Source: Ephemerocybe angulata (Eukaryota; Basidiomycota; Agaricomycetes; Agaricales; Psathyrellaceae). Taken from it: a DNA stretch of 64,000 bases. The stretch covers positions 434,001 to 498,000 of the forward strand of contig JAACJK010000005.1 of the NCBI GenBank assembly GCA_013368325.1, read 5' to 3'. Both the position numbers and the translations under genes were made by a program. Under the pieces are notes generated by a model, which was not told the origin of the DNA, did not search any database, and worked only from the letters and a program-made list of their open reading frames with translations. Position 1 is the first letter of the stretch, and every line of letters begins with the position of its first letter. This document shows positions 1 through 10,620 of the stretch, piece after piece.

Positions 1-409
1 ATTTTCGCATATGGAATTGCCAGCCCCAAGGGCCAGAGCATGTAATATCCATCCTTTTGGCCCATTCGTGCTAGGATCTCGCGATGGTTCCTAACAACAC
101 AGGCACCAGAGGCCAGAATGGCATGCGCGCACAGCAGTTGTATAACCGGCGACCAAATCCGGCAGTTGCCGGGAAATTTCCGGTGAGCAATTCACTTACA
201 AATTTGATGAAATTACCCGATTTGGCGATTTTGATGCTTACATAGGGTAGGTAGGGTCCCCTTCGAGGTCTGAAAAAAATATTTATACACTAGGTCAGTT
301 TTTTGAAGGCCGGGACCCCCTTGACGAATGAGCCAGAGGGGTCCGGGAACAAATCTTCCGTTATCCCCCGTTATCCCTGGCAAAACATTCAACTCCACGC
401 CTCCAATGC
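1..409. other. intergenic, no gene seen
   Basis: I see no exon-like codon use, repeat or RNA gene here. It lies downstream of the decayed NACHT gene and may contain the end of that gene's last exon or its 3' untranslated region. Confidence 0.4.
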
Positions 410-2491
410 TTACAGACAGAATGGCAAAAGAACAGGTTGCACTGGTGAAAGTAAAATCAGAATCAGTTGGACTCCAGTAGTCTTGAGACATAGGTTATTC
501 ATGTATATGTGTATGCTGTCTAACCATAGATAAAGGAACCCGGAGGTCATTTTCTGCCCGAGGTATGACACCCCAGGGACCTCAGAGAGCTTTTCCATCC
601 ACCAAGAAGAGTCGCATGCAAGGAGGTCCGCCTTGAGCGAGGGAATCACAAAAGCATCACAGAAGACTTTCCGAGCCACAAAAACTTGAAGGAAACGGGT
701 GTAGAATACCACGGCTTCCTCAGTCGCTGCGAGGGAGAAAGCCGGTCCGTTGCCTGCAGTTGAAAAGGATACGGTCAGATCAAGTCTTGTACACCGGAAA
801 CGCCCTCGAACATACCTTTCAACACTTGCACAGCGCGTACTTGAAGGAGGGAATCCCTCATTTCATTGCTGACGTAGAGGCTCGTACAGCGTCGAGGACT
901 GTTAAGGAACTCTCCAAATGATCAATGGTAAAAGTGGAATTCGGTGTTAAAATCGTCGCGCGGAGGAATGGCCATCAGGGAAGACACGTTTTCCAGTAGG
1001 GAATCTGCCTCCCCAGGGTACGAACAGAGTAGTGCCCTCCAAAAGAATGCTGAGCGGGGTGAGACATCTACAGACCAGCCTATAAAGCCGACAGAGGTAT
1101 ATGGTCCTTCCTCTAGATCCGCTTCAATAATTGCTAGCCAGGTTGCTAAGAGGCGCGGATCAGGGCTGCGGTTCATAATGGCGGTGTAAAGCAGGTCCAA
1201 TGGTGCAAGAGGATTCGGGCTATCTGGATCGCTGCGCATCCCGGTCTCGAGGACTTGCTTAAGCAGGAGCTGTGGGTTCCTTGAAGGTCCATCAACGAAC
1301 CGGATGACAGTGGCTACGTAGATGAACTGCCCCGAAGCCATCTTAACCAGGAGTCTGATTACATCTTCGGATGGCCATGAAGTGGGAATGGCAGGGTTTC
1401 GGAGCCGAATTTCAGCGAATTTGGCTCTCAGAAAGAGCGCGATATCGCTGTCGGGATCGTATTTATTATCGAAGAATATTTCTTGATAGAAGCCGATGGT
1501 GTGATGAGACTCGAAGAAGTGTCGAATGACGGGTTCTGGGCGGCTGAGGAGTAGAATACGGAGAGGGAAGGCAGCGTGAATGATGAGCTGTTGGAGGGCT
1601 TCTAAGATCTCGAGCTGCTCATCTTCATCTCTCCGGGGAATGGCCCTTCCTTTGGTTTCAGGTCGGGGTGCTTGACATTCATCGAGTCCGTCGATGATAA
1701 TTACCATTGGGGCGGGCGGAGGCATCTCTGGTGGACGGTGCCAAGCTCGTAGGGGTCGCAGGATCAATGTCTCGAGCTGATCCCCGAGTCGCTGCTCAAA
1801 AGTTGCAGGATCGTGTTGGATGGCCCGCTCGACCTCCCACGAGACGTCCCGGAAGCATTCGAGGCGTACAAGCTGGTACGCCAGCGTCGGCACGAGGTAT
1901 CACTTTGACCTCCGCCTCGCATTGCCCGAGAACGACGAGAAAAAGAACGCGCCCGCGAGTAGCCCACTTTTATTGCACGTCTCCGCGATCGACCCTGCGA
2001 TGGCCGTCTTCCCGTCCCCGCTGGCCCGGTAACCCACATAATATTCTTCGCCGGGTCTGCCTCACTGCCAGCATCGTGCACCGCCCAACTAAGGATATTC
2101 TCCTGGACTGCAACCCTCGTTTCTGGGTGACATTTAGGTGCGTCACATCGATCTTCCGAGTTGTGCAAAGCCCCAGCAGCAATGTGTGGTTGAAGGACTG
2201 GATGATTTAGATCAGTCTTCTTGTTTAACGACACTGGAAGTAACATGTACGCTGTCTTGCACCGTCAGGTGCAGGCGGTGGTAGCGTGCGGTTGTCGATG
2301 TAGTTTCCCCCGACGGTGACGAATGTGTTGTCTCCCGTCCTGAAGTGGTGAGCGCTATCAAAGGGGCCAGTCATATTCGCCAGGTGGAGGGGATCCAAGC
2401 GACGGGTCAGAGCACTGCTGGGTGTAGAGTACGATGGATAGCGTCCACAGCATTCTAGGCATGAGGATCGGATGTCAGGATGCCAGGTCAT
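410..2491 (-). pseudogene. decayed NACHT-domain NLR-like gene
   Basis: NACHT proteins of this type are STAND NTPases thought to act as fungal signal or innate-immunity receptors. The first exon (around 2246-2374, from the ATG at 2372-2374) encodes FDSAHHFRTGDN and TVGGNYIDNR. After a short intron comes the usual pre-NACHT segment (HIAAGALHNSEDRCDAPKCHP), then the P-loop at about 2010-2030 reading WVTGPAGTG. Here one base is missing relative to GPAGTGKTAI, so the rest (KTAIAGSIAETC) continues in another frame. Walker B-like MVIIIDGLDECQ and LLLSRPEP are intact further on. In-frame TGA codons interrupt SK*YLVPTLAYQL (near 1900) and FHFYH*SFGEFL (922-924). A clean intron (754-815, GTATGT..CTGAC..CAG) joins a C-terminal exon reaching about 410. 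Domain order and homology are clear. The frameshift plus two stops make a functional product unlikely. Confidence 0.82.
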
Positions 2492-2499
2492 TTTATAAA

Positions 2500-3278
2500 C
2501 CCAGCTAAACTCCGAAGGTCACGCGGGCGGGCGCTTAAGCACTTAATCAAGTTAATGTCCGAAAGCAACTGGGAGCTGCCTGGGAGCTGCCTCTGCTAAT
2601 ATCTTCATGGCATTCTTTGGGACATGATGCAGCTTCCAGACTATTCTCAGCCATGAACAAGCACCAATTTGATTTTAAAATGGGTTACATCAACTCTACC
2701 TGAGACGAACCAGCGTCCTGGCTCGCAGCAACCACGCTCTGCCCCAACTGCATTCCAGGTTGCGCAGTCTCCCCCATGCTTTCCCCCACACACCTGCCAT
2801 TGAACCCCGGGAACGCCCGCATACGCCGGCACGTACGGGACGCGCCCCAGCTGCTGCTGCTGACCATGCATGGGCCGGATCGAGATGCGGCCGGGGTAGA
2901 TTGGTTGGCCTTGTTGCTGTATGTGCTGGGGGTGTTGGAGGTGCGGTGGGGGAGCGTTTGTACGGGGGTAGCCTTGTGGACTGGAGGGTTTGCTGGGCGG
3001 TTCGGGGATGTACTAGGCGGGGTGTGTAGGGACTGGGTGTCGGAGGGGCGGCAGGGATCGTAATTGGTAGTGCAAACTTGGGTGGTTTCGATGGGATTTG
3101 GGCAGGTGAGGGAGGAGGAGATGATGTGGTGACGAGAGACTCAGAGAGGCAGGAGAGGTGTGGGTGAGCATGTAGCCTTCGGGGTTTAACAGGCGCAAAC
3201 AATGCGGTCCATGATTTCTCCGACTCATTTGTTTCTCTGTCTGGTACTCATCTTCTTCCCTGCCGTCCTGCCTGCCTG
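2500..3278 (-). other. possible proline/glutamine-rich gene remnant
   Basis: On the minus strand 2690-3202 is open and rich in proline, threonine and serine. A neighbouring frame gives a Gln/Pro-rich stretch (GQPIYPGRISIRPMHGQQQQ). No complete gene structure, start or domain is visible. The open stretch ends about 75 bases before the retrotransposon LTR, so it may be the remains of a host gene cut by that insertion. It could equally be chance openness in GC-rich DNA. Confidence 0.2.
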
Positions 3279-3417
3279 TGTTACGACTGTCGTCGACAGA
3301 GGTGGGCAAGTGTCTGTCGATGGCTGAGTTGATCGAGTGACGATGAGCAAGCGAGGCGGCACTCGCAAGTCAAAAGAGAAAGGGGACAAGGGGTTGAATA
3401 ACCAATAACAAGCTAAG
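3279..3417 (-). repeat. partial 3' LTR of the Gypsy element
   Basis: Read on the minus strand this 139-bp piece ends in GTAACA, the expected ..CA terminus. It is the near-identical partner of 7810-7948. Only the 3' part of the LTR survives. The left part is missing at a palindromic junction, where pol also stops. Confidence 0.8.
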
Positions 3418-3439
3418 CCTTAGCTTGTTATTGGTTATT
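3397..3439. repeat. 43-bp perfect palindrome at pol/LTR junction
   Basis: Arms 3397-3417 and 3419-3439 (21 bp each, one-base spacer) are exact inverse complements. One arm is the start of the surviving LTR piece; the other is a small inverted copy of it abutting truncated pol. It looks like a deletion repaired with a short inverted, templated duplication. Confidence 0.75.
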
Positions 3440-6333
3440 ATGATTGAGTCGAAGCCGTTGGATGGAGGGAGATCGGTGATAAAATCCATGGATAGCTGTG
3501 TGAATGGTCTGTTGCTTTCCGGGGCAGTGATGGGTAAAAGAGTCGGCTTCGTGGGTTGGCGATTAATCTTGAATTGCTGACACTGGGCGCATCCTTCGAC
3601 AAAAGACTTTATGAAAATCCTCATGGCTGGCCACCAATAGTTTTCGCGGACGGCGTTGAAGGTGCCTAGTTCTCCAGGATGGCCAATGGTGGGGGAGTCG
3701 TGATGGGCACGCACAATCTTGTGTCGGAGTTCAGGGTCGTCCAGTACGTAAGCTTTTCCGAGTCGGAACAGCATGTGGCCACCATTCTTCGTCTCGATTG
3801 TCCAATCTTTCAGGTCTTTCCGATGGATTGATGGATTGTCGATGAATAGTTCCGGTGGTAGCATCGTAACTTCTTCTTGCTCTCCATCGTCTTGGCACAG
3901 GTCGGGTCGTCGGGAGAGTGCGTCGGATTGGTACATCTTGGATCCCGGTTGGTGTTTCAGTTCGAAGTCGTATTTGGACAGGGTGAGAAAGGCTCGGCTC
4001 TGATGGGGACTTAGTTTCTGTGGGTTTTTCCAATAGAGTAGATTCTGATGGTCGGAGTAGATGGTGGTGACGAAAGGAGATCCTTGGATGAAATGGCACC
4101 ATGCTTCAAGGGCTCTGACAATGGCCAGCAGTTCTCTGTCGTAGATCTCGTAGTTGCGTTCGGCGGAATTGAAGGTCTGGGAAAGGAAGCATACTGGATG
4201 GCGAGCCCCGTTGTCGTCCAACTGAGTCAGCACAGCTCCGGAGGCATGTTTGGAAGCATCTGCTTCGATTTGGAAGGGGTGTGTTGGGTCAGGTAAGAGG
4301 AGAACGGGGTAAGAGGTGAATTTCATTTTGAGAGTTTGGAAGGCTTGTTCACACTCGGGTGTCCAGACGAAATGAGAGTCTTTTCTTAGCAGGGCGTTCA
4401 AAGGGGCGGCGAGGGTCGAGTATTGATGGATGAATTTCCGGTAGAAGTTGCCAAAGCCGAGGAATGATCGGACCTGTTTGACGGTAGTCGGAGTGGGCCA
4501 GTTAGCGAGTCCTTCGATCTTGATGGGGTCCATCTTGATTTTCCCATGACTGATGATGTATCCGAGGAATTCGACTTCCTGAACTTCGAAAGCACACTTC
4601 TCCGGGTTCACAGGGAGACCTGCATCGCTTAGCTTCTTGAGAACCCGCAGCGTGTCCTTCCGGCATTCTTCCCGTGTGTTGCCTGGGACCAAGATGTCGT
4701 CCATGTATCCCTTTGCTCGGACCGGTTCCTGAATCTCGTCGGGTTCATCGAGTACATGGTTCATCATCCTTTGGAAGGTAGCGGGTGAGTTCTTTAGGCC
4801 AAAGAACATGACTGTGGGTTCAAAAAGTCCTTTGTTGGTCTTGAAAGCGGCTTTCCATTCGTGTCCTTCCTTGATGCGCACATTGTTGTATCCCCATTTT
4901 AGGTCGATTTTCGAGAACCATCGCGCTCCTTCCAGGTCTTTGAGCAGATCGTCGATTCGTGGCAGTGGGTAGGCATCCGAGATGGTCCATTCGTTTAAGT
5001 ACCGGTAGTCTTGGCAGGGTCTGAGCTTGCCAACTTTCCTCGAGACGAAGAAGAATGGTGATCCCATTGGCGATTGCGAGGGTCGGATCCGTCCCAGTTT
5101 CAGATTCTCGGTGAGGAAGTCGTCAAGGTCCTTCTGTTCCTGGGGAGAGATCTGGTAGGTTTTGAATCTCTTGGGTTCAAAGCCAGGCTTGGTGTTGATT
5201 TCGTGATCGAAGGGTCGTGATGGAGGGAATTTGTCGCTAGTTTCTTTCCGGAATAGGTGAAGATAGTCATGGTACTGTTCTGGAATCATTTCTTCGAGGG
5301 GTCGAGTGTCTTTAGGTTTGTCGGCGGCGAGTGATTGGGAGACTGTGATTTTGGCATTGATCCAAATGGGGGTCGGATTCAGGTCGTCCTCTTGGACGTA
5401 TAAGACGTTGACTTGAATCGTTTCTTCCTGTGGAGGTGGTTTGATAGGTCGACCCGTTCGAAGTGAGTTTATGTCCAGCTTGCGCCACCTAAGGGTTCCT
5501 AGTTTCCAGTCAATCACTGGGTTTTCTTGACGAAGCCAAGGCATTCCCAGGATGATGGTCTGTCTCCCAAGGCCACAGACGTAGAGTTGATGGAAGACAC
5601 GTTTGCCATGGATTGTGATCGGTAGATAGGCATAGCGGCGGAGGGTTCCATTCTTGTTGAGGGTTCCGTCAACGTTGAACACAGGGATGGATTTCAGGAG
5701 GCGGTATATGGGAATATGGTGCAGTTGGACGAAGTTTTGATCGATAAACTTTCCTCCTGCGGCGCAGTCTACGAGTCCTTTGGTTTCGACGATCTGGTCT
5801 GCCACTGATAGCGAAATGGGTATATGCATAGATCTATTGTTTGTTTCAGCTAATAGTACAGAACGGATAGAGAGAGAAGGAGAGATAGTCGTCGATCTAG
5901 TCTCCTTTACTGAAAATCCGCTTCGTCGGTGGATTTCTGGAAGGCTTCGAAGATTTGGTTTTCTTCTTCTCCTGTGTATTGAGCGAGCAGAGCTTGGATA
6001 GATCGAGCGGCATCTTGAACAGGTAACTTGGTCTGACTGGTGGAAGCCTTGGCGGTTGTCTTGGTGTCCATCGAGTTGATGGCAGGGTGGGGTATGTTTG
6101 GCCCTGTTCGTCGAGAGCAGCATTCTTTCGCGAAGTGGTTGGGCTTTCCGCAGTTGAAGCAGAGACATTTCTCGAGTCGTTCGCGTCTTTGCTCCAGGGT
6201 AAGGGCATCTACTTCCATGGCATTTGGATCGTAGCTGGCTCGGTGGTTTGAGTGGGAGGTTCTGTTGAATCCTTGGGCATTGAATGGTCGGCGAGAGTTC
6301 GAGATCTTCTTCAGATTCTGGTGTCAACGCCAA
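3440..6333 (-). pseudogene. pol: Gypsy pol polyprotein, integrase truncated
   Basis: Minus-strand polyprotein. The aspartic protease active site appears as LVDCAAGGKFID. Reverse transcriptase follows, with KLRPCQDYRYLN, FSKIDLKWGYN and the catalytic YMDDILV box. RNase H starts at EADASKHASGAVL and ends near KMYQSDALSRRPD. The integrase zinc-binding HHCC region reads HHDSPTIGHPGELG..CAQCQQ, and the first catalytic Asp lies in LSMDFITDLPP. The sequence then runs FDSI into the palindromic junction, so the second Asp, the Glu and the integrase C-terminus are gone. About the first 150 residues of this open frame are gag read out of frame. RT and RNase H look undamaged. The truncation makes the copy non-autonomous. 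Confidence 0.88.
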
Positions 6334-7303
6334 ACTGTGTCGTGCTTTCTGATGATCTTTACCCAGTCGTCGAACTTCTGGGGTTCATCGATCATGAGGG
6401 CAACTCTGTCCACGAGGGCGGGGTTCAGAGCTCCTTTGAGGTAGTCGATAGCCACGCGATCGCTGGTGGTGAGGGACAGTCCTGCTATGGCAGCGAGATG
6501 TTTGAACCGGGTGATGAGGGTTTCTGCAGATTCTCCTGGCTGTTGTCGAAGGGAGTTGAGATCATATAGAGCCTGTTCCTCTTGGTTTTCCTTCTGGAAG
6601 GCTGCGCTGAAGTGCTTCCAAAAGTCCTCGTATTTAGTGTGTGTCTTGTACTCGGGCGAGGTCATGTAGGTGCGTCTCCATAGTTCGGCTTCTCCTTCGT
6701 CTAGTTTGGTCAGGACGAATATCTTCTTCTTGATATCTTTGTCGGTGTATTCTTCCTTATAGTAGTCGAAGTAGAGTAGCAGAGCGTCGGAAAAGGGTTG
6801 GAAGTTCTTTCGGTTTCCATCGAATGATTTGACGTGGATCTTGAAGTTTGGTTCTTTGGTGGTAGGTTCGACGGACATGGTGGATGAGTCTGGTGTTGGG
6901 CTATCTGTTTTGATAGGGCTGCCAGGTGCGGTGTTTTCTTTGGAATAGGCAGGTGGCGGAGCTTCTGGTTCTGTCTCTGGTTCCGCTGGAGCTTCAACCT
7001 CGATTGGTTTGATTTCAGCTGGTTCGGGTTCGGTACGTTCAATCGGCAAGGGGATCTGTTCAGGTTGGATCCTTGGCGTTTGGATCTGGCTTCGGGGTCT
7101 GCTCTTGATTATGCGTGGTTCTTCTGGGCTTGGCTTCTCAAGCTTCTTGTCTTCTTCGTCTTTGGCGATGGTTAGCTTCCTGGCGAGTTCTTCTCCCAGT
7201 TGTTGCTTCTCTTCTTCTTCTCGCTGTTTCTTCCTTTGTTCTTCCTGTTGAAGTCTGAGGAGTTCTTGTTCTTGCTCCCGTTGGCGCAGGAGTTCTTCTT
7301 CGA
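5907..7303 (-). pseudogene. gag: Gypsy gag, C-terminal part with CCHC knuckle
   Basis: From 7303 downwards the frame reads a Glu/Gln-rich coiled region, a Pro/Glu-rich linker and the retrotransposon capsid-like core (KIHVKSFDGNRKNFQPFSDA ... KFDDWVKIIRKHD). At about 6323-6325 a TGA interrupts VWR*HQNLKK. The same frame then continues to a CCHC nucleic-acid-binding knuckle, CFNCGKPNHFAKEC, and ends near 5907. The N-terminal part of gag is now on the opposite strand at 7985-8314. Removing one MITE and one copy of the 8-bp duplication restores a continuous frame through RELEEELLRQREQ. Broken by the inversion and the stop codon. Confidence 0.8.
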
Positions 7304-7700
7304 TAGACTGTCCGGGGTCCGGTTCGGTTCAGGTTCGGCCTATTTTGGCCTGAACCTGAACCTGAACCTGAGGTTCGGTTCGGGGACCAGCCCGAACCTG
7401 AACTTTTTCAAAATTTCCTAATTCGGCCAGTTTTAAATTTTAGGTGAAATTTTTTATACATTCTGAATCGTAATCTAAAACGCTATTCGAACGCAAAAAG
7501 AACGAAGCCAAACGGATAGATACACGCTGAGAAATGGGGCCCGTCAGATTGCCCAATGACTCGAGCGCCCAATAAGCGCCCGTAAAAAAGTTCAGGTTCG
7601 GCCAAATTCTGGATTTTTTCCGAACCTGGACCTGAACCTCAGGTTCGGTTCAGGTTCGGTTCAGGTTCGGAAAGTTCCGAACTTGACCGCGGACAGTCTA
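7304..7700. mobile_element. 397-bp hAT-type MITE, copy 1
   Basis: Terminal inverted repeats TAGACTGTCCG..CGGACAGTCTA enclose subterminal runs of GGTTCAGGTTCGG in both orientations and an AT-rich core. There is no coding capacity. The octamer TTCTTCGA at 7296-7303 abuts the left end; its inverse complement TCGAAGAA abuts the other MITE at 8307-8314. An 8-bp target duplication fits the hAT superfamily. The sequence matches the inverse complement of 8315-8711 wherever I compared them. Confidence 0.85.
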
Positions 7701-7948
7701 TGAGTCATGTATGACGACGCGCAGCCTTACTGCTGCGCCTTGACTACTTCTGACTCATAGCTACTCATGTGCGTCTCAGTACTTATACCCAGTAGCTACA
7801 GTCCTGTACCTTAGCTTGTTATTGGTTATTCAACCCCTTGTCCCCTTTCTCTTTTGACTTGCGAGTGCCGCCTCGCTTGCTCATCGTCACTCGATCAACT
7901 CAGCCATCGACAGACACTTGCCCACCTCTGTCGACGACGGTCATAACA
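7701..7948 (+). repeat. 5' LTR (partial) of the Gypsy element, now inverted
   Basis: This piece ends in CATAACA at 7948 and contains the 139 bp shared with the 3' LTR, plus a more 5' part with a short hairpin (GCGCAG..CTGCGC near 7717). It is in plus orientation, opposite to pol, because the MITE-to-MITE segment has been flipped. Its 5' end is cut by MITE copy 1. Confidence 0.75.
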
Positions 7949-7984
7949 GAATAACAAGCTACACAACGCTGCCTCTATTCAGTA

Positions 7985-8314
7985 GTGCAGCCACCTACAG
8001 CAACAACGGAATCGCCACGGTCGACACCCGACTCTGAGCCTGAAGACTGCTCAACATTCAAACACGCATTCTATTCTGACGTAAAACACGACCACCACTA
8101 CGACGACGCAGAAGAAGAACCGGACTGGTACGAGTGCGACGACCAGCCTTGTCCCCATCGATACAAACTAGCCACCCATAATCCTGATCATCTACCCTCT
8201 CGACCCCCATCCAAAGAAGATCAGCACGACGAAGTAGCGGTTACCAACACCAACAGAAGACATCGCGAGGCTAGAGAAGCGCTCGAACAAAGAAGACTAC
8301 GAGAACTCGAAGAA
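7985..8314 (+). pseudogene. gag: Gypsy gag, N-terminal part, inverted fragment
   Basis: Open in plus orientation directly downstream of the inverted LTR and a short leader. It is acidic and His/Asp-rich, ending REALEQRRLRELEE, and is cut exactly where MITE copy 2 begins. Appending the minus-strand gag from 7303 downwards keeps the frame and the Glu/Gln/Arg-rich composition. This is the main evidence that the two pieces were once contiguous. The start codon is not certain. Confidence 0.72.
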
Positions 8315-8711
8315 TAGACTGTCCGCGGTCAAGTTCGGAACTTTCCGAACCTGAACCGAACCTGAACCGAACCTGAGGTTCAGGTCCAGGTTCGGAAAAA
8401 ATCCAGAATTTGGCCGAACCTGAACTTTTTTACGGGCGCTTATTGGGCGCTCGAGTCATTGGGCAATCTGACGGGCCCCATTTCTCAGCGTGTATCTATC
8501 CGTTTGGCTTCGTTCTTTTTGCGTTCGAATAGCGTTTTAGATTACGATTCAGAATGTATAAAAAATTTCACCTAAAATTTAAAACTGGCCGAATTAGGAA
8601 ATTTTGAAAAAGTTCAGGTTCGGGCTGGTCCCCGAACCGAACCTCAGGTTCAGGTTCAGGTTCAGGCCAAAATAGGCCGAACCTGAACCGAACCGGACCC
8701 CGGACAGTCTA
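8315..8711. mobile_element. 397-bp hAT-type MITE, copy 2 (inverted)
   Basis: Same element as 7304-7700 in the opposite orientation, with the same length and the same TAGACTGTCCG termini. It is flanked on the left by TCGAAGAA (8307-8314). On the right the flank (CGTAACAT) does not match the outer flank of copy 1, as expected if recombination between the copies reshuffled their flanks or if the outer duplication has decayed. Confidence 0.85.
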
Positions 8712-9794
8712 CGTAACATGAGTCGAAATGAGTCGAAATGAGTCGAAGCGCAGTTGCTGTGCAACTGCGCGCTAAAAATAGTCTAAAACAGTTGCTACGA
8801 GTCGATACGAGTCACAAAGAGAAAATTGTGGAGCGGAGCGTGCTGCGTAACAGCCTGTACTTGTGCGCATGCTGGATTCCCTGGAGTGTAGTGCATCATT
8901 CTTGAATTAGCGACGATCCCTGCGCCACCTGTTTGGCATACTAATGTACACCCATCTCTGATACTCCACCCTGCTCGCTGCACCTTTCACCCTTCACCCT
9001 TCACCCGGAGGCTCCATTCCATTCCATTCAAGCAAAACAGAGCCCTAAGCGCACAGGCCACCCCTCGCCCGCCCGGAGTGCCGAGGACGGCGATCGAATG
9101 CCTCAGCTTGCTTGAGTTAAATCTTTCGCTTGGATACACTCAGGGGCGGTGCGTGTCTGTTTTAACCCCACCCTTGTCTGCCCGGCACCCATCTTCGTCC
9201 CTGCCGTCTCGCTTGGCTGTACTCGTGCGGTTGACTGGCGTGCTCTATTCCATGTGCCGTGCGTCGTTCGTGAACCAGTGGCGGCGATCCCTGGGCTGCG
9301 CAACTGTGGCCTCAAATCCGAGTGTTCCGTCGAGCTCAGGTGGCCAGAGGCGTCGGCGGCATACTGGCCCACGAACCCGACCATGTTCGTACCGCCAGCC
9401 ACGAGCTGTGTCAGTTCCTTAGGCCTGCCAATTACCTTGTTCAAATCCGGTAGCGTTGGGGTTCATAGGCATATGCAACGCAGAAACCTCGGTTACCCGG
9501 TGCACCATTCCGGCAAGATATAAGCGCCCGCCCCGCGTGGCCATTATCAGTGTACAGCTGGTGAGCAGCTAGTCCAATCCTGGTTATTGATTCAATTAAT
9601 GTGGGGTTCCTCATGATTGAGATGGGTTTCATCGCATATCAAGTCGCGGCTTGCGCGTGTAGAAAATAAGCGCCCAACAGCAGTTATGATTGCCATGCAC
9701 TAGACACGACTGATACAGCAGGATACACTCCTTGGGGGAAGTGCTTTGAACCGTTGGGGTGATGTTGGTTGCTCGTAGGTAATAGACTACTCAC
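8712..9794. other. gene-poor spacer, possible LTR fragment
   Basis: Just right of the MITE lie repeated ATGAGTCGAA units and a perfect hairpin GCGCAGTTG..CAACTGCGC (about 8752-8774). It resembles the 5' region of the nearby LTR and may be part of an LTR. The rest has overlapping short open frames without codon bias. I see no gene. Confidence 0.35.
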
Positions 9795-10620
9795 TTGGCA
9801 AGGATTCCCAAGGAGTGCGCGAGATCAAAGATATTGTCGAAGGTATCCGGGGGCAAAGCGAGCTGCAAGGATCGAGTGATTCAAAGCCTAGTGGGACTCC
9901 TAGACAGGCGGGACGAGGAGGTATGCGCACTGTCGCGCATGCTTGAAGAAGCGGAGCGTAATGAGACTGCCAAGGCTAGAGTCGCGGAGGCGGGTGCACT
10001 CCAAGAGATTGCGGGGCGCTTGGGTGAAGTGACGCGGAGAGCTGAAGAAAGTGTCGATGGCCCGGAAGTCGCCAAAGAGAAGGGAAGTCATGAATGCTGT
10101 GTGTAGCTACAACTCAGCTATCGTTGAGGAGAATGGAAGCAACCTGTCCTCGCCCGGAAGCCATTCGGAGTACAAAAGAGCTGGCCAGGAGCAGATTGGC
10201 GGGGCAATGATTCCCGTTGTTGCAGGCGCAGCAGCAGAGGCCTTACCGGGCTATCCGGAACGGCGCGCAACGACACCCTAGAAACGAGGAACGCAGCACT
10301 AAGCGAAAGGCTATCCTATGGTGTACCTAAGTGTCACGCTACGTTTCAGCGATGGCCGCTGTTCGCATCAAGGCCCGGCATACTCGGCTTAGAGTCAGGA
10401 CCTCGGAAACCGCTCCTCATTGGAGCCTGGTCGTCGTCCTTGGGACGCTGAGCATACTGGCCCAGTTGCATTCCCCTAGGTACATCATGGTACCTCTTAT
10501 ATACGAGTTATATGGTTACTGATACCTTTCGTGCTATTCTGCATAACATTCATGAGATATACTTGATATTTCTAGGGTTTACAACTGTCCTGGCCACCCT
10601 TCAGGGTACAGGTCAAGTGC
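9795..10620 (+). pseudogene. eroded coiled-coil gene remnant
   Basis: The first frame (9795-10106) has heptad-like, charged sequence (LLDRRDEEVCALSRMLEEAE, ARVAEAGALQEIAGRLGE). Coding-like segments continue in shifting frames through a stop-rich stretch to a hydrophobic, possibly membrane-spanning end near 10510-10610 (IYLIFLGFTTVLATLQG). Several stops and frameshifts interrupt it. I do not recognise the family. I call it a remnant because the pieces keep their order and sense. Confidence 0.3.

Larger units (their letters stand above)
3279..8711 (-). mobile_element. rearranged Ty3/Gypsy LTR retrotransposon with two nested MITEs
   Basis: In its own (minus) direction the element has a broken 5' LTR, gag, pol (protease, reverse transcriptase, RNase H, integrase) and a partial 3' LTR. 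The block 7701-8314 holds the 5' LTR part, leader and N-terminal gag. It lies in plus orientation between two inverted MITE copies, that is, it has been flipped. Pol is cut off in the integrase core. The two LTR pieces (3279-3417 and 7810-7948) match over 139 bp with only two differences that I can see, so the insertion is not ancient. No 5-bp flanking target duplication could be recognised. Not capable of autonomous transposition as it stands. Confidence 0.85.
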
